Shown here piece by piece: positions 1-11,653 of a stretch of 64,000 nt of DNA. The notes beneath the pieces were generated by a model. That model saw only the letters and a program-made list of their open reading frames with translations. It had not been told where the DNA came from and did no database searches. The stretch comes from Termitomyces sp. T153. Its lineage: Eukaryota; Basidiomycota; Agaricomycetes; Agaricales; Lyophyllaceae. The translations under genes and the position numbers were made by a program. The stretch is from NCBI GenBank assembly GCA_018296165.2, contig JACKQL020000005.1, positions 496,001 through 560,000 of the forward strand, in the 5' to 3' direction. The number at the start of each line of letters is the position of its first letter. Positions within the stretch are counted from its first letter, which is position 1.

Positions 1-234
1 ACCTCTTGATTGTTTTTGTTATTCCGGGCCTACCACACATTGTAGGCCTCCCATCTTTGGTCCACAGGTACTTTCGACCAAGGGCTATCTTTTGGTTATA
101 TTTGTGTGGGGTCACGTGCAGGGAGTACGGAGATCGAGGCCAATTATGGTGGATTTCCATTTTCGGACCGGACTCCGGATTTGATTGTTGTTGGCTGTTA
201 TTTCCAGAAGCTCTAGAGTAAATTTTCCAAACAC

Positions 235-388
235 TGGCATTGGGGATCCTTAGACTTGTTCTCTTTGGATCTCCCTCTGCCAGGTGAGTAGCTAGAACTC
301 TAGAACTTCTTGTAGATACTGAATAGACTTTGGATCTCCCTCTGCCAGTTGTGTGACTTAGCCACAGCCTCCAGAGGTCACCCTTACA
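235..388 (+). repeat. 3' part of 5' LTR, gypsy family B
   Basis: This stretch matches the 3' half of the LTRs at 14686-15063 and 16426-16794: the shared block with AGACTTGTTCT (252-262), two CCCTCTGCCA-type blocks, and an end resembling GGTTGCCCTTACA. The LTR ends at about 388 with ACA. The part before 235 does not obviously match the other copies, so the 5' half is diverged or replaced. The element runs on the + strand. Confidence 0.65.
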
Positions 389-2700
389 GCAGAACAAGTC
401 TCTAGCTTTGGTCTGGGAGCCCCCTTTGCCATTTCTTTGAGGATTCATTGCAATTGTGCCTGTTGCATCAAGGAGTTGAAGCAACTAGAAGGTCTCTCCC
501 CCACCAGTGCTCTGATAGTCCCTGTGTTCTTCCTATGACCCAGCCAACCCCTCCAGCACCTCCCCCTGAGTCTACAAGCCCCCAGGATGATGCCTGGAGT
601 TGTTTGCTGTCCCTAGAGACACAGGTTCAACTTACCCAAGCTTCCCTTACTTCCCACATGGCCAAACTCACTGAACTCCATCAAACTACTGAAGCAGTGT
701 CCCTTTCTCTCCAAGCCCTTCTGGAACGTCTTCCCCTCACTCCTACTACACCTCCTATGCCCCCAGCTGATGCAGAACAGTTTGTGTCTGCACCTAGCTC
801 AGGCTTTCCAGCTCCAGCTGCTGCAGAACAGTTTGCATCTGCATCTGGCTTGGGCTTTTCAGCTTCCCATTCCAAACTCCCTTGTCCTGCACTCCCTGAC
901 ATATATGATGGAGATTGTAAGGCTGGGGAATGCTTCCTCCAGTCCTGTATCACCTAGATTCAGCTGAGTGGTGAAGCCTTTGCCTCTGATGCCCTCAAAA
1001 TTGCTTAGGTGCTCTCTTATATGAAGAAGGGCCAAGCTTTGACCTATGCATTGCGCATCTTCTGGTGTCCAGGAGGGGTAGAGAGTTTTGCTAGTTGGAT
1101 AGAGTTTGAGAAGGATTTCTGAGCTGAGTTCTCCCCTCTTGACCTGGCCAAGACCACTGCCCTCTCCCTTTGAGACTGAGATCAGTACAGTTAAGGAAAG
1201 CAGTCTCTAGATGAGTATATTGATTTGTTCCATGCTTTAGTTGAGCAAGCTGGTTATCTGGATGGTCTTCAGCTCTGCCTCACCTTTTGGGAAGGACTCC
1301 ACCCCTCTCTCATGGACTGTATTGATAACATGGTGGAAGGGTGCCCAGATGACAAACATGTAGACACCTGGTACAAGGTGGCATGCAAGCAGTGGCAGCT
1401 GATGGAACTCAAACATGAGCTGTGACACACGCAGCATCCTCCAGTTACTTTTTGCTCTCTGACAGCCTCTTGCATGGGTGCAAACCCTTCCATCCCCTCC
1501 CATGTTGCTCCATTCCATGCTCTTCCTGTTGCTCCTCCACATCCTCTACTCCAAGGAGTTCCAATGGATGTTGATGCTTCCTGTCAGCAGTCCTCCACCC
1601 CCTTGTTGTGTCAACACTGTGGAAAGGCTGGCCATTTTGCCTGTTATTGTTCTCAAGGGTTGGAAGTGCATTACCTATCTTCATCTGAGCAAGAGGAGCT
1701 GCTTGCCCAAATCCTTGCAGCCCACAATGCAGTAGGAGCTCCCTCTCCTAATGCACTTGCAACTGTTCCTCCCATTGAGGTTGTCAGCAAGTTGGAGGTC
1801 ACGTTCATAGAGCCTAAGGAGGATTTTTGAAGAGGCAGCAGATGACCTGTATGCCCCTGTTGCCTAGCACTAATCATTCCACTCCCTTATTTATAGAATC
1901 AAATATATCTGTCACTGCTATTGATACTATGCCCAAAATGATAAGCCCCCCCTCAGACATACAAAACCCACCTCCAGCTAAAGTCTCAGCTAGGAACACA
2001 CCTCCTAGCCCATGCCCCTGGATCCCTGCCTGGGAATGTTGTCTCCCCCATTGCTACATTGTTGCTTCCAATCCTTCTGTCAATTCCTTGAAGCTACAGG
2101 TAGAAATTGAGACAACTGACATCCAACAGGCCTGGAGCATTGTGGCCCTGCTTGACAGTGGAGTGACAGGCCTCTTCCTCAATGCAGACTATGTGCAATG
2201 ACACTGTCTCACCACATGCCCCCTCTCAATTGAGCTGATACCAGATGCTGAACCCTCCAGTTGCAAAGTCTATCCACTCACACCCCATAAGCAGGATGAA
2301 CTGGATGCATTCCTGCAGGAGAACCTTAGCTCTGGCAGAATATGACCCTCTAAGTCTCTAATGGCCTCCCCAGTCTTTTTTGTTAAGAAGAAGGATGGGT
2401 TTCTTTGTCTGGTTCAGGATTATTGAGTTCTGAATGCGATGATGGTAAAGAACTGCTATTTCCTACCACTCATCTTGGAACTGGTCAACAACTTTTGAGG
2501 TGCACAATATTTCACTAAGTTGGATGTCCATTAGGGCTACAACAATGTGTGCATCAAGGAAGGAGATGAGTGGAAAGCAGCATTCAGAACCAATTGCAAA
2601 CTCTTTGAACCTTTGGTAATGTTCTTTGGCTTTACAAACAGTCCAGCCACCTTCCAGACAATGATGAATGATATCTTCCATGAAGAGCCTCTTCCAATGC
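389..2700 (+). mobile_element. Degenerate Ty3/gypsy element B1 (gag, protease, partial RT)
   Basis: Remnant of a Ty3/gypsy retrotransposon read in broken frames. A primer-binding-like AGAACAAGTCT (391-401) follows the LTR. Gag starts near 538 (MTQPTPPAPPPE) and carries a CCHC zinc knuckle, CQHCGKAGHFACYC, near 1609-1650. An aspartyl-protease-like ALLDSGVTGLFLNADYV lies near 2150-2198. Reverse-transcriptase blocks follow: VKKKDGFLCLVQDY (about 2386), YFTKLDV (about 2511) and [18 protein letters not shown] (about 2626). Stops interrupt it many times, and it ends before the YxDD block, where gypsy-A sequence replaces it at about 2700. RNase H and integrase are missing. It is dead. Same family as the element at 16426-18480. 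Confidence 0.85.
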
Positions 2701-3004
2701 CCCATCAAACTCCCCCAACCATTGTCTACCCTCCATGCCCACTCTGGCTAACTCCAATGCTTCTTCAGCTGACTCTGACAGCCCCCTGGCCAACTCTGAC
2801 ATCTTCTCCACAGCTGCCAATGCTTCCCCTGGCTCTCCTGAGCCCCTGGAAGCATCCCTTGCTATTCCTGACTCTGTCATACATCACCAGCCCATCACCC
2901 TGGTTCCCCCGACCCACTCCAGAGTATCACAACAATCTTGGGATGGCCCACATTCCCAATTGATTCCATCAAGATATCAATGCAGCCCACCTTCTGATCA
3001 CAAC
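2700..3004 (+). mobile_element. 3' end of gypsy family A internal region
   Basis: This Ser/Pro-rich open stretch (ending ...YQCSPPSDHN then stop) abuts the LTR at 3005. A diverged copy lies at 3776-4065, again directly before an LTR, and about 45 bp of the same end (SEYHCSPPSDQS) precedes the LTR at 21149. It is therefore read as the 3' end of the gypsy-A coding region. It joins gypsy-B reverse transcriptase at about 2700, so it is an insertion or recombination product. Confidence 0.5.
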
Positions 3005-3775
3005 TGACACCCATTGACTCTGCCAAGCTCTGCCAAGCCCTGCTGCCACACCCACTGTCCCCTTGACCTCTCCAGTAGTCAGTATATAAGTTGTAGAGTA
3101 ACTCCTTGTACTCTAGTCTTGATATTGCCTAATGTTACCTATGGTCTGATTGTTTCTCTCTTGTATTTTGTGTTCCATGTTATGTTTCCTTTACTCTCAG
3201 TCTTCCAGTCTTGTCTTGTCTCTATTCCATTATTGTCCTCATTATCATTTTGTATCTCTGCCTGAATCTATTTTTGTTCTTGTCTCAATCTCATCTTGAC
3301 TCTGCCTCATTCTGTTCAGCTCCATCTTGTCTCATTTGATCTGTTTCCTTCATTGTGCTCAAGTCCTTTTCAACCTTAATGCTTTTATGAACTCCGCACT
3401 TACAATTACAAACCTCAAACATTCTTTAAACCAACTCTGGACCTCACTACTTGCTTGGCCCCAAATTCCATCAACTTCTGTTGATCCACCATCAAACTCT
3501 GGCTCCACTCCCATCACCTGCATAGCCTCCACTTCCTCTGCACCTACCATACTCACTACCTGACACCCTGCTAAGCTTGTCCCTTTCCCTGCAACTTGTC
3601 CTACACTCCTCTGGACCACTCTGGACTTGCTTGGATCACTTCCCATTGCTTGTCCTCACAAGTCCCCCACGTTTAAAGCTTCTCCAAGTGCCCAGTTATC
3701 ATTGCAGGGACTCATGTCCACCTAGTAAGGATTTGCCCAGTGCAGCTGAGCCCCCATGGTCAGCAGAACCTGACA
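3005..3775 (+). repeat. LTR, gypsy family A (copy 1)
   Basis: A 771-bp direct repeat partner of 4066-4769, also matching 15200-15757 and the reverse strand of 20481-21149. It begins TGACAC and ends AACCTGACA. TATATAA lies at 3083-3089, and AGTCTTGATATTG starts at 3115, the inferred transcript start. No primer-binding site follows this copy; the next 290 bp are 3' internal sequence, so the central part of an element was lost. Confidence 0.75.
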
Positions 3776-4065
3776 CAGACCTCTGGACTCCTCTCCAAGC
3801 CACCCTGCCTCCCCAGAGTTTCCCTCTGACACCCCCTCCAACTCACCACAGCTTCACCCACAGTGCCCATCCTAGCTCACTCTGATGCTTCCTTAGCAAA
3901 CCTCAATGGCCTCTTGGCAAACCTGGTGCATCCTCTGTGGACCCCCTCAGTTCTTGCCTCTACAACCTCCACAACCACTCCAGAACTCTCTGACAACTAC
4001 AGGGCAGACCATAATCCCATCAGTTCCTATCAGAATATCACTGCAGCCTACCATTTGATTAGAGC
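3776..4065 (+). mobile_element. Short internal remnant between two gypsy-A LTRs
   Basis: About 290 bp trapped between two same-orientation LTRs. It resembles the coding tail at 2735-3004 (MPILAHSDASLANL versus [14 protein letters not shown]) and lacks any gag, primer-binding or pol core sequence. It is best read as an internally deleted element or an LTR-LTR recombination product. Confidence 0.55.
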
Positions 4066-4769
4066 TGACAACCATCAGCCCCATGTGTCTCTAACAAGCC
4101 CTGCTACCACACCCTCAGTCTTGAAAGAGGTCCAGTAGTTAGTATATAAGGTGTAGAGTAGCATCCATTACCTTAGTCTTGATATTGCTTTACTTGGTTA
4201 CTTGTGTCTTGTGTTTCCTTTTCTGTTATGTTTCCTGGTCTTCTCTCTATTTTTATTTTTTTTTAAGTCTCAAATCTATCTTTTTCTCAGCTCTGTCTTG
4301 TCTTGACTCTGTCTTTTCTTGTCCGTCTCTGTTTCTTCTATCATTCTTAAGTTCCTTTCAACTCTGACATCATTACAAACTCTGTGCATACACTACAAAC
4401 CCCCAAGCATTCATAAGTTAACTCTGGACCTCACTCCATGCTTGGCCCTGATACCCATCACTCTTGATTGATTACTCATCAAACTCTGGCTCCACTCCCA
4501 TCAATCACATAGCCTCTACTTGCCCCATAGCTTATACATTTGCTTACAGACTTATACCTGATGCCCTCCAAGCCCCATGCTTAATGTACCTGGTCTTAGA
4601 CTTCCCCAAATGCCCTGGACTTGCTTGGGCTGCTTCCCTTAGCTTCTCCTCGCAAGTATCTGAAGTCTAAACCATTCTGGAGTGCTAGGTTATAAGCACA
4701 GGACATTGCATCTGCCTAGTAAGGACTTGCCTAATTAAGCTGAGCCCCTGTGGTCAGCAGAACCTGACA
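4066..4769 (+). repeat. LTR, gypsy family A (copy 2)
   Basis: A 704-bp LTR running from TGACAACC to AACCTGACA, homologous to 3005-3775. TATATAA sits at about 4143-4149 and AGTCTTGATATTG at about 4175, the same TATA-to-start spacing as in the other copies. No primer-binding site follows it, which fits a 3' LTR. Confidence 0.75.
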
Positions 4770-5070
4770 TCCCCCTCACTACATCACATATATCACACCT
4801 CCATTGTTTTTATGGTTGGCCCTGTGAGCAAATCCTTCCATTGTCACAAACTATGTATATATACCATTCCTCTACATACATGCACTCTCACTCAACTATA
4901 TACTGAGCTAAGGGTGAGCACCATCATGTGCATACTATTTATCACATTGACTAACAATATGTACTAGGACTTACATATTGTCAGGTACTCAACTACTTAC
5001 TCAACTATATACTGAGCTGAGGAGTTACACATTGTTAGTATTGGGTTCTAACACAGAAAATGACCCTGAA

Positions 5071-5195
5071 TGTAAGGGCAACCTCTGGAGGCTGTGGCTC
5101 AGTCACACAGCTGGCAAAGGGAGATCCAAAGTCTATTCAGTACTGTACAGTGTCTACAAGCATAACTACACACCTGGCAAAGGGAGATCCTGACC
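5071..5195 (-). repeat. LTR fragment, gypsy family B
   Basis: Starts TGTAAGGGCAACCTCTGGAG, the reverse complement of the family-B LTR end, and continues with the two CTGGCAAAGGGAGATCC blocks before losing similarity. It is an antisense scrap; no internal retroelement sequence adjoins it. Confidence 0.6.
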
Positions 5196-5853
5196 AGAGG
5201 CTTGCCTGACCCATACATGTGACTTGTTGACAATTTGACCAGTCATGTGCTGACCCAATCATGAAAATCCATTGTAAATTTCTGCAGAATGCAATATACA
5301 TGGAATCTATGCCTAATCACATAAGAGCACTGCAACATTTTCCATAAGGCCTGTGCTTTGACAGAAATGGCTGCCTGAATTTTGTCAATTGACACATTAG
5401 CTCAGGTTTTGACACTTTTGCTTGGAGCAACCTGGACAAGATGAGAATACATGAAAGATTTTTTGGCAATGAGTTCTTGGACTAATTGTTGTATTTGTTA
5501 ATCAACAAAACAGGGGCAATACTCAGAGTGGAACTCAAAATGACAGGTCCTCACTTACAGTCAGGCACTGCAACAATTTATGGCCTGCCAACTGCATGGT
5601 AAGGGCATAATTTAGATACCAATCTCAATGTTTCCACAGACTTGTAAATTTGAGTCCCCAAGTATTCATGCTGTGACAACTTCAGTCACAACAGTGGACA
5701 TTTCACAAGTATTATTGAGCTTCCCAACGCTTGTTAAAGACATCAAGCGTTGGTCAGTAATCTGATGAGAACAGAAATCAGATAGTATACGTATACCACT
5801 GCTAATAGTGACACGAGTCACCTCTACATGTTAGCATCACTAAGTGAAATGAT
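5196..5853. other. Spacer without recognised feature
   Basis: A+T-rich stretch with few CpG dinucleotides. No ORF, repeat partner or RNA gene was recognised. CpG becomes frequent again from about 5720, close to the edge of the small gene island. Confidence 0.4.
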
Positions 5854-6697
5854 TCAAAATGATAACTTCTTCCTCCATTCTGACCTTATATTATCCCATA
5901 GAACATCTCTTTGATGGACAGTTAATGGTTTCCTGCGGACGTAATGCAAGTCCCAGAGGCGTTGCAAAGAACGTGACTGAAGGACGTAAGGTTCGTTCTT
6001 TGATGTCAATGCAAAAAGTCTGAGTAGATCTGTGAAGCGGCGACCCACGCCATCGAATGGCGAAGAAAATGCACTGAGCAAGAGCAACACCTCGACGAGA
6101 CTGCTACGGGCAAGAACCTTGACCACGTAGTAATCCGCGGGAATTTCCGGGTCCGTGCCAGGTGAAAATCGAATTACCGGACGACGATCATAGAGGTAAA
6201 GAGCAAATAGGTCATATCTGAGCGCGACTGGGTTATGGTGGGAGGAATCAAGGGGTATAAGGTTGAGGAGCCTATCGCTGGGACAGAGAAATAGAGTCAT
6301 ATACAAGCCATATCGTTGGGCTACCCGAAAATGCTTCGGGAGGCAGGTAGACTCGGTCGGATCAGCGAAATGGAAAGACTTCTTGCAGTCGCAGGATGAA
6401 AGACCTGCTTGCTCGACGACTGCCACGGCAGCTTCAAGCTGTTCAGAAGGAACAATGAAACCACAAATCTAGAACGTACATGTAAATAGAGGAGATACAA
6501 AGAGAACTTGTCTAGATCTATCTTACCTGAGGTATGTGAGGATTTCCGCGCCACCAGTAAAGAAGATCTCCCCAGATGATATTGGGAATATGGGCATCAT
6601 CAAGAAGTTTGGCAACCGCACCAATAAAAGATGTTGGCCAGGGATGATAATGCATAACCGAAAGGTCTATGCCTTTCTCTGAGCCTTGAGTTGTCAT
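5854..6697 (-). CDS. Conserved hypothetical protein, two exons, 261 aa
   Basis: Model: exon 1 6527-6697, intron 6469-6526 (58 nt, GTAAGA...CTAG on the minus strand), exon 2 5854-6468. The joined frame has 262 codons including the stop. The start chosen is MTTQGSEKGIDL; an upstream in-frame ATG at 6751 would add 18 residues. Visible blocks are HYHPWPTSFIGAVAKLLDDA, a GDLLYWWRG turn just before the intron, then FIVPSEQLEAAVAVVEQAGL and a C-terminal LHYVRRKPLTVHQRD. From memory it resembles lineage-specific basidiomycete proteins with a nucleotidyltransferase-like fold (a short strand-helix unit with GD, then a 'visible to the protein' domain), but no catalytic triad can be assigned by eye, so no enzymatic role is claimed. 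It lies in a CpG-containing island between repeats. Confidence 0.6.
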
Positions 6698-7048
6698 AAT
6701 AACTCCGAAGAAATCCTTGTTGCTGTGCCTAAATGAAAAGTGAATAAGCAAAGCAGAGAAAAAAATTGGTCAATGTCTAAGCCCACCGTCGAGTATTGGC
6801 TTTAGACTCAGAGTGAGGGTAGTGGGCACCCGTGATTGTTCAACGGTTCAACGTTGCCCGATTGCGTAAATACTTACGTAAGTGGATTGTTGGCCCTCAT
6901 TGACGCATGACCACCATGCAATAACCCAGGCGGCCGTGGCCACGTTGACGCATGACCACCACATGACCGGGGCGGGCGTGCCCATGACCACAGCGACGGC
7001 ACAACCGCACAAGGGTTATAAAACATGCATACATAGTACAATCAGTGA
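6698..7048. other. Intergenic spacer
   Basis: CpG-rich spacer between two minus-strand genes. It contains an imperfect local duplication: TTGACGCATGACCACCA occurs at about 6900 and again at about 6945. No gene was recognised. Confidence 0.4.
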
Positions 7049-7609
7049 TCATAGCTCTAGAACTTTCCCGACGTTGTACTCGTTTCGTCCTTCCCCATAA
7101 CCTCTTTGATTTGCATAGACCCTCACTCCTTTCCGATCAAAATCACAACACCAATGTGTATGACCAAATGCCCACAGTTTTATCTTCCCACTTTCCCAGC
7201 ACGCTTCTCCAGTGAGTTCTGTAGCAAATGCAGAGTTTGTTGGTCCATCGTCGAACTTGGGATCACCGGTACCATCCTTTGTTGGTGCATGATGGGTAAA
7301 TACTACAATCTGCCTCTGTGGTTCGTCTTTTGCAATAGAAGCTACAGTGTGATTGAGCCATTGCACATCTGCATTGTGTAACGCAGAGTATGTTTCGGGG
7401 CTAAACGAGTCAATCCGCCGGAAGTCAGTAAGGGACCAAGTGAGGATGTCGAGGTCATCAGCATTCAGAGACGACCAAAGAGTACATCCAACGATGGTGA
7501 GATTCGTGGTAACATCATAACGCGTCCGATTGAGGTGAATAAATTTTCCCAGTGACGGATCAGTGCTAATCTTCGTACCAAATGCCTTCAGACGATCAGT
7601 GGATTCTTG
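7049..7609 (-). pseudogene. Calcineurin-like metallophosphoesterase, C-terminal part only
   Basis: Open reading frame of about 187 codons ending in NVGKVLEL and a stop. It shows the C-terminal half of a fungal calcineurin-like phosphoesterase: HLNRTRYDVTTNLTIVGCTLW, then QIVVFTHHAPT with the metal-binding histidines, then KLWAFGHTHWCCDF with the diagnostic GHTH. A plausible splice acceptor (CTTTTAG on the minus strand) precedes the first exon codon at 7609. The N-terminal half, with the expected DxH and GDxxD/GNHE metal ligands, is absent upstream, where another gene fragment runs on the opposite strand. It is therefore a truncated copy that lacks essential ligands. Family assignment is firm; loss of function is inferred. 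Confidence 0.7.
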
Positions 7610-8349
7610 CTAAAAGAAAGGTCAAGATCAAAGAAAGGCTGAGACCTAGTCGATCTTGCAACATACTAGTGATGATCTATATGGTTCTGGATCCATTCGT
7701 GAGTGAGTACGATACGAATGCTCTGAAGGGCCTCGCGGCCATGAATCCAGACAAGTTCGTTGTCGGACCAAAAATATACTGGATTCTCAATGCCGGGATT
7801 GCCCAAGAAAAGCGCGTCCAGGTGGACTTTGTCGATGCGAACTTATATTGGACTCCTTTCAGAGCTGAATCCATGGTCGATTTCTCTTTTGACTCCATCG
7901 CACATCCGCTCAATCTTTGTACCTTGCTCGTCAGCAAGATGAGAAGCGCTATCGAGCGTAGTCAGCCAGATGCTGAAGACCGCTTTACCAAGCAGTCCAA
8001 TGATGTCCAAGATTTCCTGTTTGCATTAGAGCGGACTGTAGACGCAGAGGTGCTGCGACCACTTGCTGATATACACCTTCATCAGCTTGGACCAGATGAA
8101 ACCATCTCGTCTCGCCACCATCAAAGCATTTTGGGATCTGGTACACGGCTTTCTCGATGCTGGTGTCCTTACTGCCACGGTCACCACGTTGATGAAACAG
8201 AAGTGGGCTACGTTGGTCAATACGAGTCACTTAGGCGAGCAATATATACAAGGTGCCTGATGAAGCACGTTAAGACCTGTCAATACCGCGCCAATAAATC
8301 CTCGTCCAGTTCATTGCGCCTTTTTCTCTTACACTCTAACAGTCTCTAA
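7582..8349 (+). pseudogene. Truncated hypothetical protein, nucleotidyltransferase-like family
   Basis: A 255-codon open frame. Its middle part (about codons 33-155; VVGPKIYWILNAG, VDFVDANLYWTPF, DRFTKQSNDVQDFLFAL) has the look of a conserved basidiomycete family, ending in a segment typical of its C-terminus. The first codons overlap the metallophosphoesterase exon on the other strand and are probably not coding. The tail after about 8090 is Ser-rich and unlike a conserved domain. There is no visible N-terminal domain. I read it as a gene fragment joined head-to-head with the phosphoesterase fragment. Function not assigned. Confidence 0.45.
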
Positions 8350-9480
8350 CCTTGAGTTGACAGCAGCCTGAACAATGCATACAAATTATCTGCTATTGAG
8401 GACTTCTTTATAGGAAATGTAAATGATAGGAAATTGTGTTTATGCAAATGATATTAGTTTCAAGCATTACTTACTTGGTAGTGGTAGGCATGTGTGCTTG
8501 GTTGCTACATATCACCAGCGCGGTCCCTATTCAGCCGAGACCCAGTGATTCTAGTTTGGAAGCCTTGAACGAAAAGTTGTCAGCCTAAGATACTTGGAAT
8601 ATAGAGGCTTCCGGTGTCATGGGGCAGGTAACAAAACAAATGGCAATCAGACATTATTGAAATGCCAAATTGAAGGTAGTGTGTTAGACAGTAAACTCAG
8701 TCAATGAAGTAACAACTGTATTGATGTACATATCCGGTGAGACAGTAAACTGATTCACATCAGCTTTGTTGTGTTTACTAGAGCAAAATGGCACATACCT
8801 CAGGTCAATGTAATAACAACTGAGGTTTGCCATGTTCTGCTCTGACTGATTCCCACTCCAATAGTAGTGGGTCTTAGAAAACCCATCCACAACACGAAAT
8901 TCCAAATGGACTTGTACTAAGTGAGGGCTGTGAGTTGCACAAAGTCCCCAGAAACCTGAATCAGTTGATATATATGGTGATAGAGTTGGTGGACTTGGTA
9001 GATCTAAAATCCTAACAAAATCGCTAAAGTTGAGCACTGGTTATAGCGATATTGGCAAAGACAATAGTGATGAGGGCAAAGTTGGCAATCACACAATTGG
9101 AGCTAGTGACAGTGATGGCAAGGTTGTTGCTAGTGATATTTGTGATAGCGAAGTAGCAATGGTAACGCGGCAGTAGCAAATCTAGAGAACTTGGTTCCAA
9201 GGTTTTTGTAGTAGTCGAGGTTCTACTAGTAACTTTTTTTTTGGTAAGATATGCAACGTTTATTTTCCAGCACCTTTATGTAAGCAGCTTTCTGAGTGCC
9301 AAGACCAGCCAAAGTCTTGCAACCAAAAATTGTACACCAGTTTCAATTAATTTCTACTCATTTGAGGGCTGCCATCATTGCCTGTGATTTGTGAACTTCT
9401 GCAAGCATCATTGGCACTTTTTCCTGAACTTTCTCTATCAATTCCTTGCTATTTTGCTCTTGACTTGATGCATCTATTCT
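8350..9480. other. Non-coding transition into repeats
   Basis: CpG frequency falls across this stretch. A 117-codon minus-strand open frame (8684-9037) has no recognisable motif and is not called. A run of nine T at about 9233-9241 marks the edge of the next remnant. Confidence 0.4.
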
Positions 9481-10562
9481 CTATCAATATTGAAGAGTTG
9501 TTGATTTCTCTTTGGCAAAGCTACTGAATGGTTCCTTTATCTTGATGGACTTAGTCCAGCTTTCTTCTGGATATGTTTACCAGCTGATTATTGGCACAAT
9601 CTCTACAAGCTGGTGGCTGCAGTTCAAATCTTTGTTCAGAGGTGTATTACTGGACATCAGATTGCTCAAGGACAGTCTTTACTTGTGCAATTCATTGAAG
9701 AATATGAACACTGTACTACAAAAGACAGGTTGATTGGCTTTGAGTTTGTCACCCATCAATGCACACACTCAGTCACTTGGCATATGAAACACTCCATGTA
9801 CGACCTGGGGCATATTATTCTCAATACAGCATGAAATGTACAATTGGTAACCTTGGCAAGGAAATTCAACAGCCCTCAAACCCATTTGCCAATCTTGCTC
9901 AACCATGCTTTGCTCAGATGTCAAATCAATGCTCTTGTGAGCTTATGTCCTGAACCTGAAGCCATGATTTGAAAAACACAGGCACCTGACAGTTACCTGC
10001 CAGTAACAAGCCAATCCTGCCAAGACAAATATCCTCTCAAACTTGAAAATCATGCAGAACACCCTATGATCTTACAATTATTTCATTTATCCATTGTGAG
10101 GCATTGGGGCCACATTCATTTACCCAATAATCAGATTGTACAGAGTATCTTCAGTGATCAAGAGTGAACATATGGCACAAGAATCAGTCATAATATTGAG
10201 GTAAGCACTTGAGAAATATTGGCTCTGATAATCCCCCAACTGAGCTTTATAGATAAATTTGAATGGACAGATTACTTATGCTGAAGTCTGGTTTTATTTC
10301 TCAATTGAATCAGATGTCAATTGTGATGAAATAGAGCCATAGGCACTTGTTTCAGTCTATTTGGATCCAAACCCTGAAATTCTTGCCCAGTCATACAATA
10401 CAATGTGGGCATGCCAGAACAAAGGTGACAATGGGTTACAAGCCATTCATGCATCAGATATTATATCTCTTGTCTCAATGCAGACTATGCCAACATTTCC
10501 TAATGAACCCAAGGACTTTTGAGTTGTTGTTGAGAAATCAAGCTTGGAGGAAGTACAATTAG
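9481..10562 (+). mobile_element. Plavaka-like DNA transposon remnant
   Basis: Overlapping broken frames carry a conserved block of fungal tnp2/Plavaka-type transposases: QGQSLLVQFIEEYEH, then MHTLSHLAYETLHVRPGAYY, then TIGNLGKEIQQPSNPFANLA. The last motif is the one I trust most for this family. At least three frames are needed to read the segment, and no intact DDE core or terminal inverted repeat was found. It is a dead internal fragment. CpG is nearly absent. The assignment is from memory of the family; a profile search would settle it. Confidence 0.55.
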
Positions 10563-10780
10563 GTGAGAATTAGCAGCTGGTGAATTAATGTTTCAATCAA
10601 TACAGTACCAAAAAGAAAAGCTGTTTTCATTCATATGTGTATAGTATTAGCCTTATCTTCAGTTTCTGTGTTGATACATGAGTATATATATAAAATGATT
10701 GTATGAATTGTTTCTGTTGACTTATGGTCAGGTTATAATTATGAGTAAAATCTTTCACTCATTCACTCAGAGTCTCAGAG

Positions 10781-10900
10781 TGTAAGGGTAACCTCTGGAG
10801 GCTATGGCTTAATCACACAACTGGCAGAGGGAGATCCAAAGAGAACAAGTCTGGGGAACTCCCTAGGCTAGGTGTGATGCTTAAGAGGCTTCAGAAGCAT
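10781..10900 (-). repeat. LTR fragment, gypsy family B
   Basis: Begins TGTAAGGGTAACCTCTGGAG and continues through the CTGGCAGAGGGAGATCC block and AGAGAACAAGTCT. Reverse-complement orientation relative to 235-388. Similarity fades after about 10900. Confidence 0.6.
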
Positions 10901-11653
10901 GAGAAACAACTGTACAGTATGACAGAAAAGAAAAGACAAAAGTGATGTGTCAGCAATTGGTCCACAGTGACATAAGCCAGTGACAGTGCTGAAGGGGCCA
11001 CACATGAACCATCCTTTGATTATATGTGAAAGGTGCCAGACTTGATAATTCAGGCAATATTCAACTATTTTCAGCCTTTTTCAGGCACTACTTATGTGAA
11101 ATGTACTGTCTTTTAAAGCACTTCCTCAAGGAACACTTCTGGCTGTTCTTTGGAAAAGAAACATGTCCCATGCATGTATTTTTTATCAGAAAAAATTCAG
11201 AACAATGAATTTATGATCAAAAATGGTCAAAGGAGTGGTATAAGATGTTTCTCTGATTCTCAAAAGCCTCTACTTATTCTTTAGAAAGAAGAATAGTTGC
11301 CCTGTGTATATCCCTAGGCAATTATGGTTCTTGAAGAACTTTGAAAGGTTTATGACATACAGTATGTTTTGGCTATAAATCTGACTCAAACTTGGTTGCT
11401 GATAGCTTCTGACTTGGAAGTGTATTCTGTGATGTTAGGTGGTACCAACATTGACTTGTAATATAAAACAAAGTGAGACTATACTTGGACTGGAATGCTG
11501 ATAGCTGTATGCTGGCTCTCTGATTTCCAGGTGTGTATTCAGACTTGAAAGTGTGCATTCTTATAGTTTTACAGTAACCAGTTATTATACCTTAGAGTCA
11601 ACTTATTACTGATCATCTTCAACTTTCTTGCTCTCAATGGATACTTGACTATA
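10901..11653. other. Repeat-derived stretch without recognised feature
   Basis: A+T-rich with very few CpG. Short open frames on both strands show no motif. Nothing could be assigned. Confidence 0.3.

Noticed and set aside
8684..9037. 117-codon minus-strand frame
   Set aside because: No recognisable motif, lies at the edge of repeats, no splice or start support.
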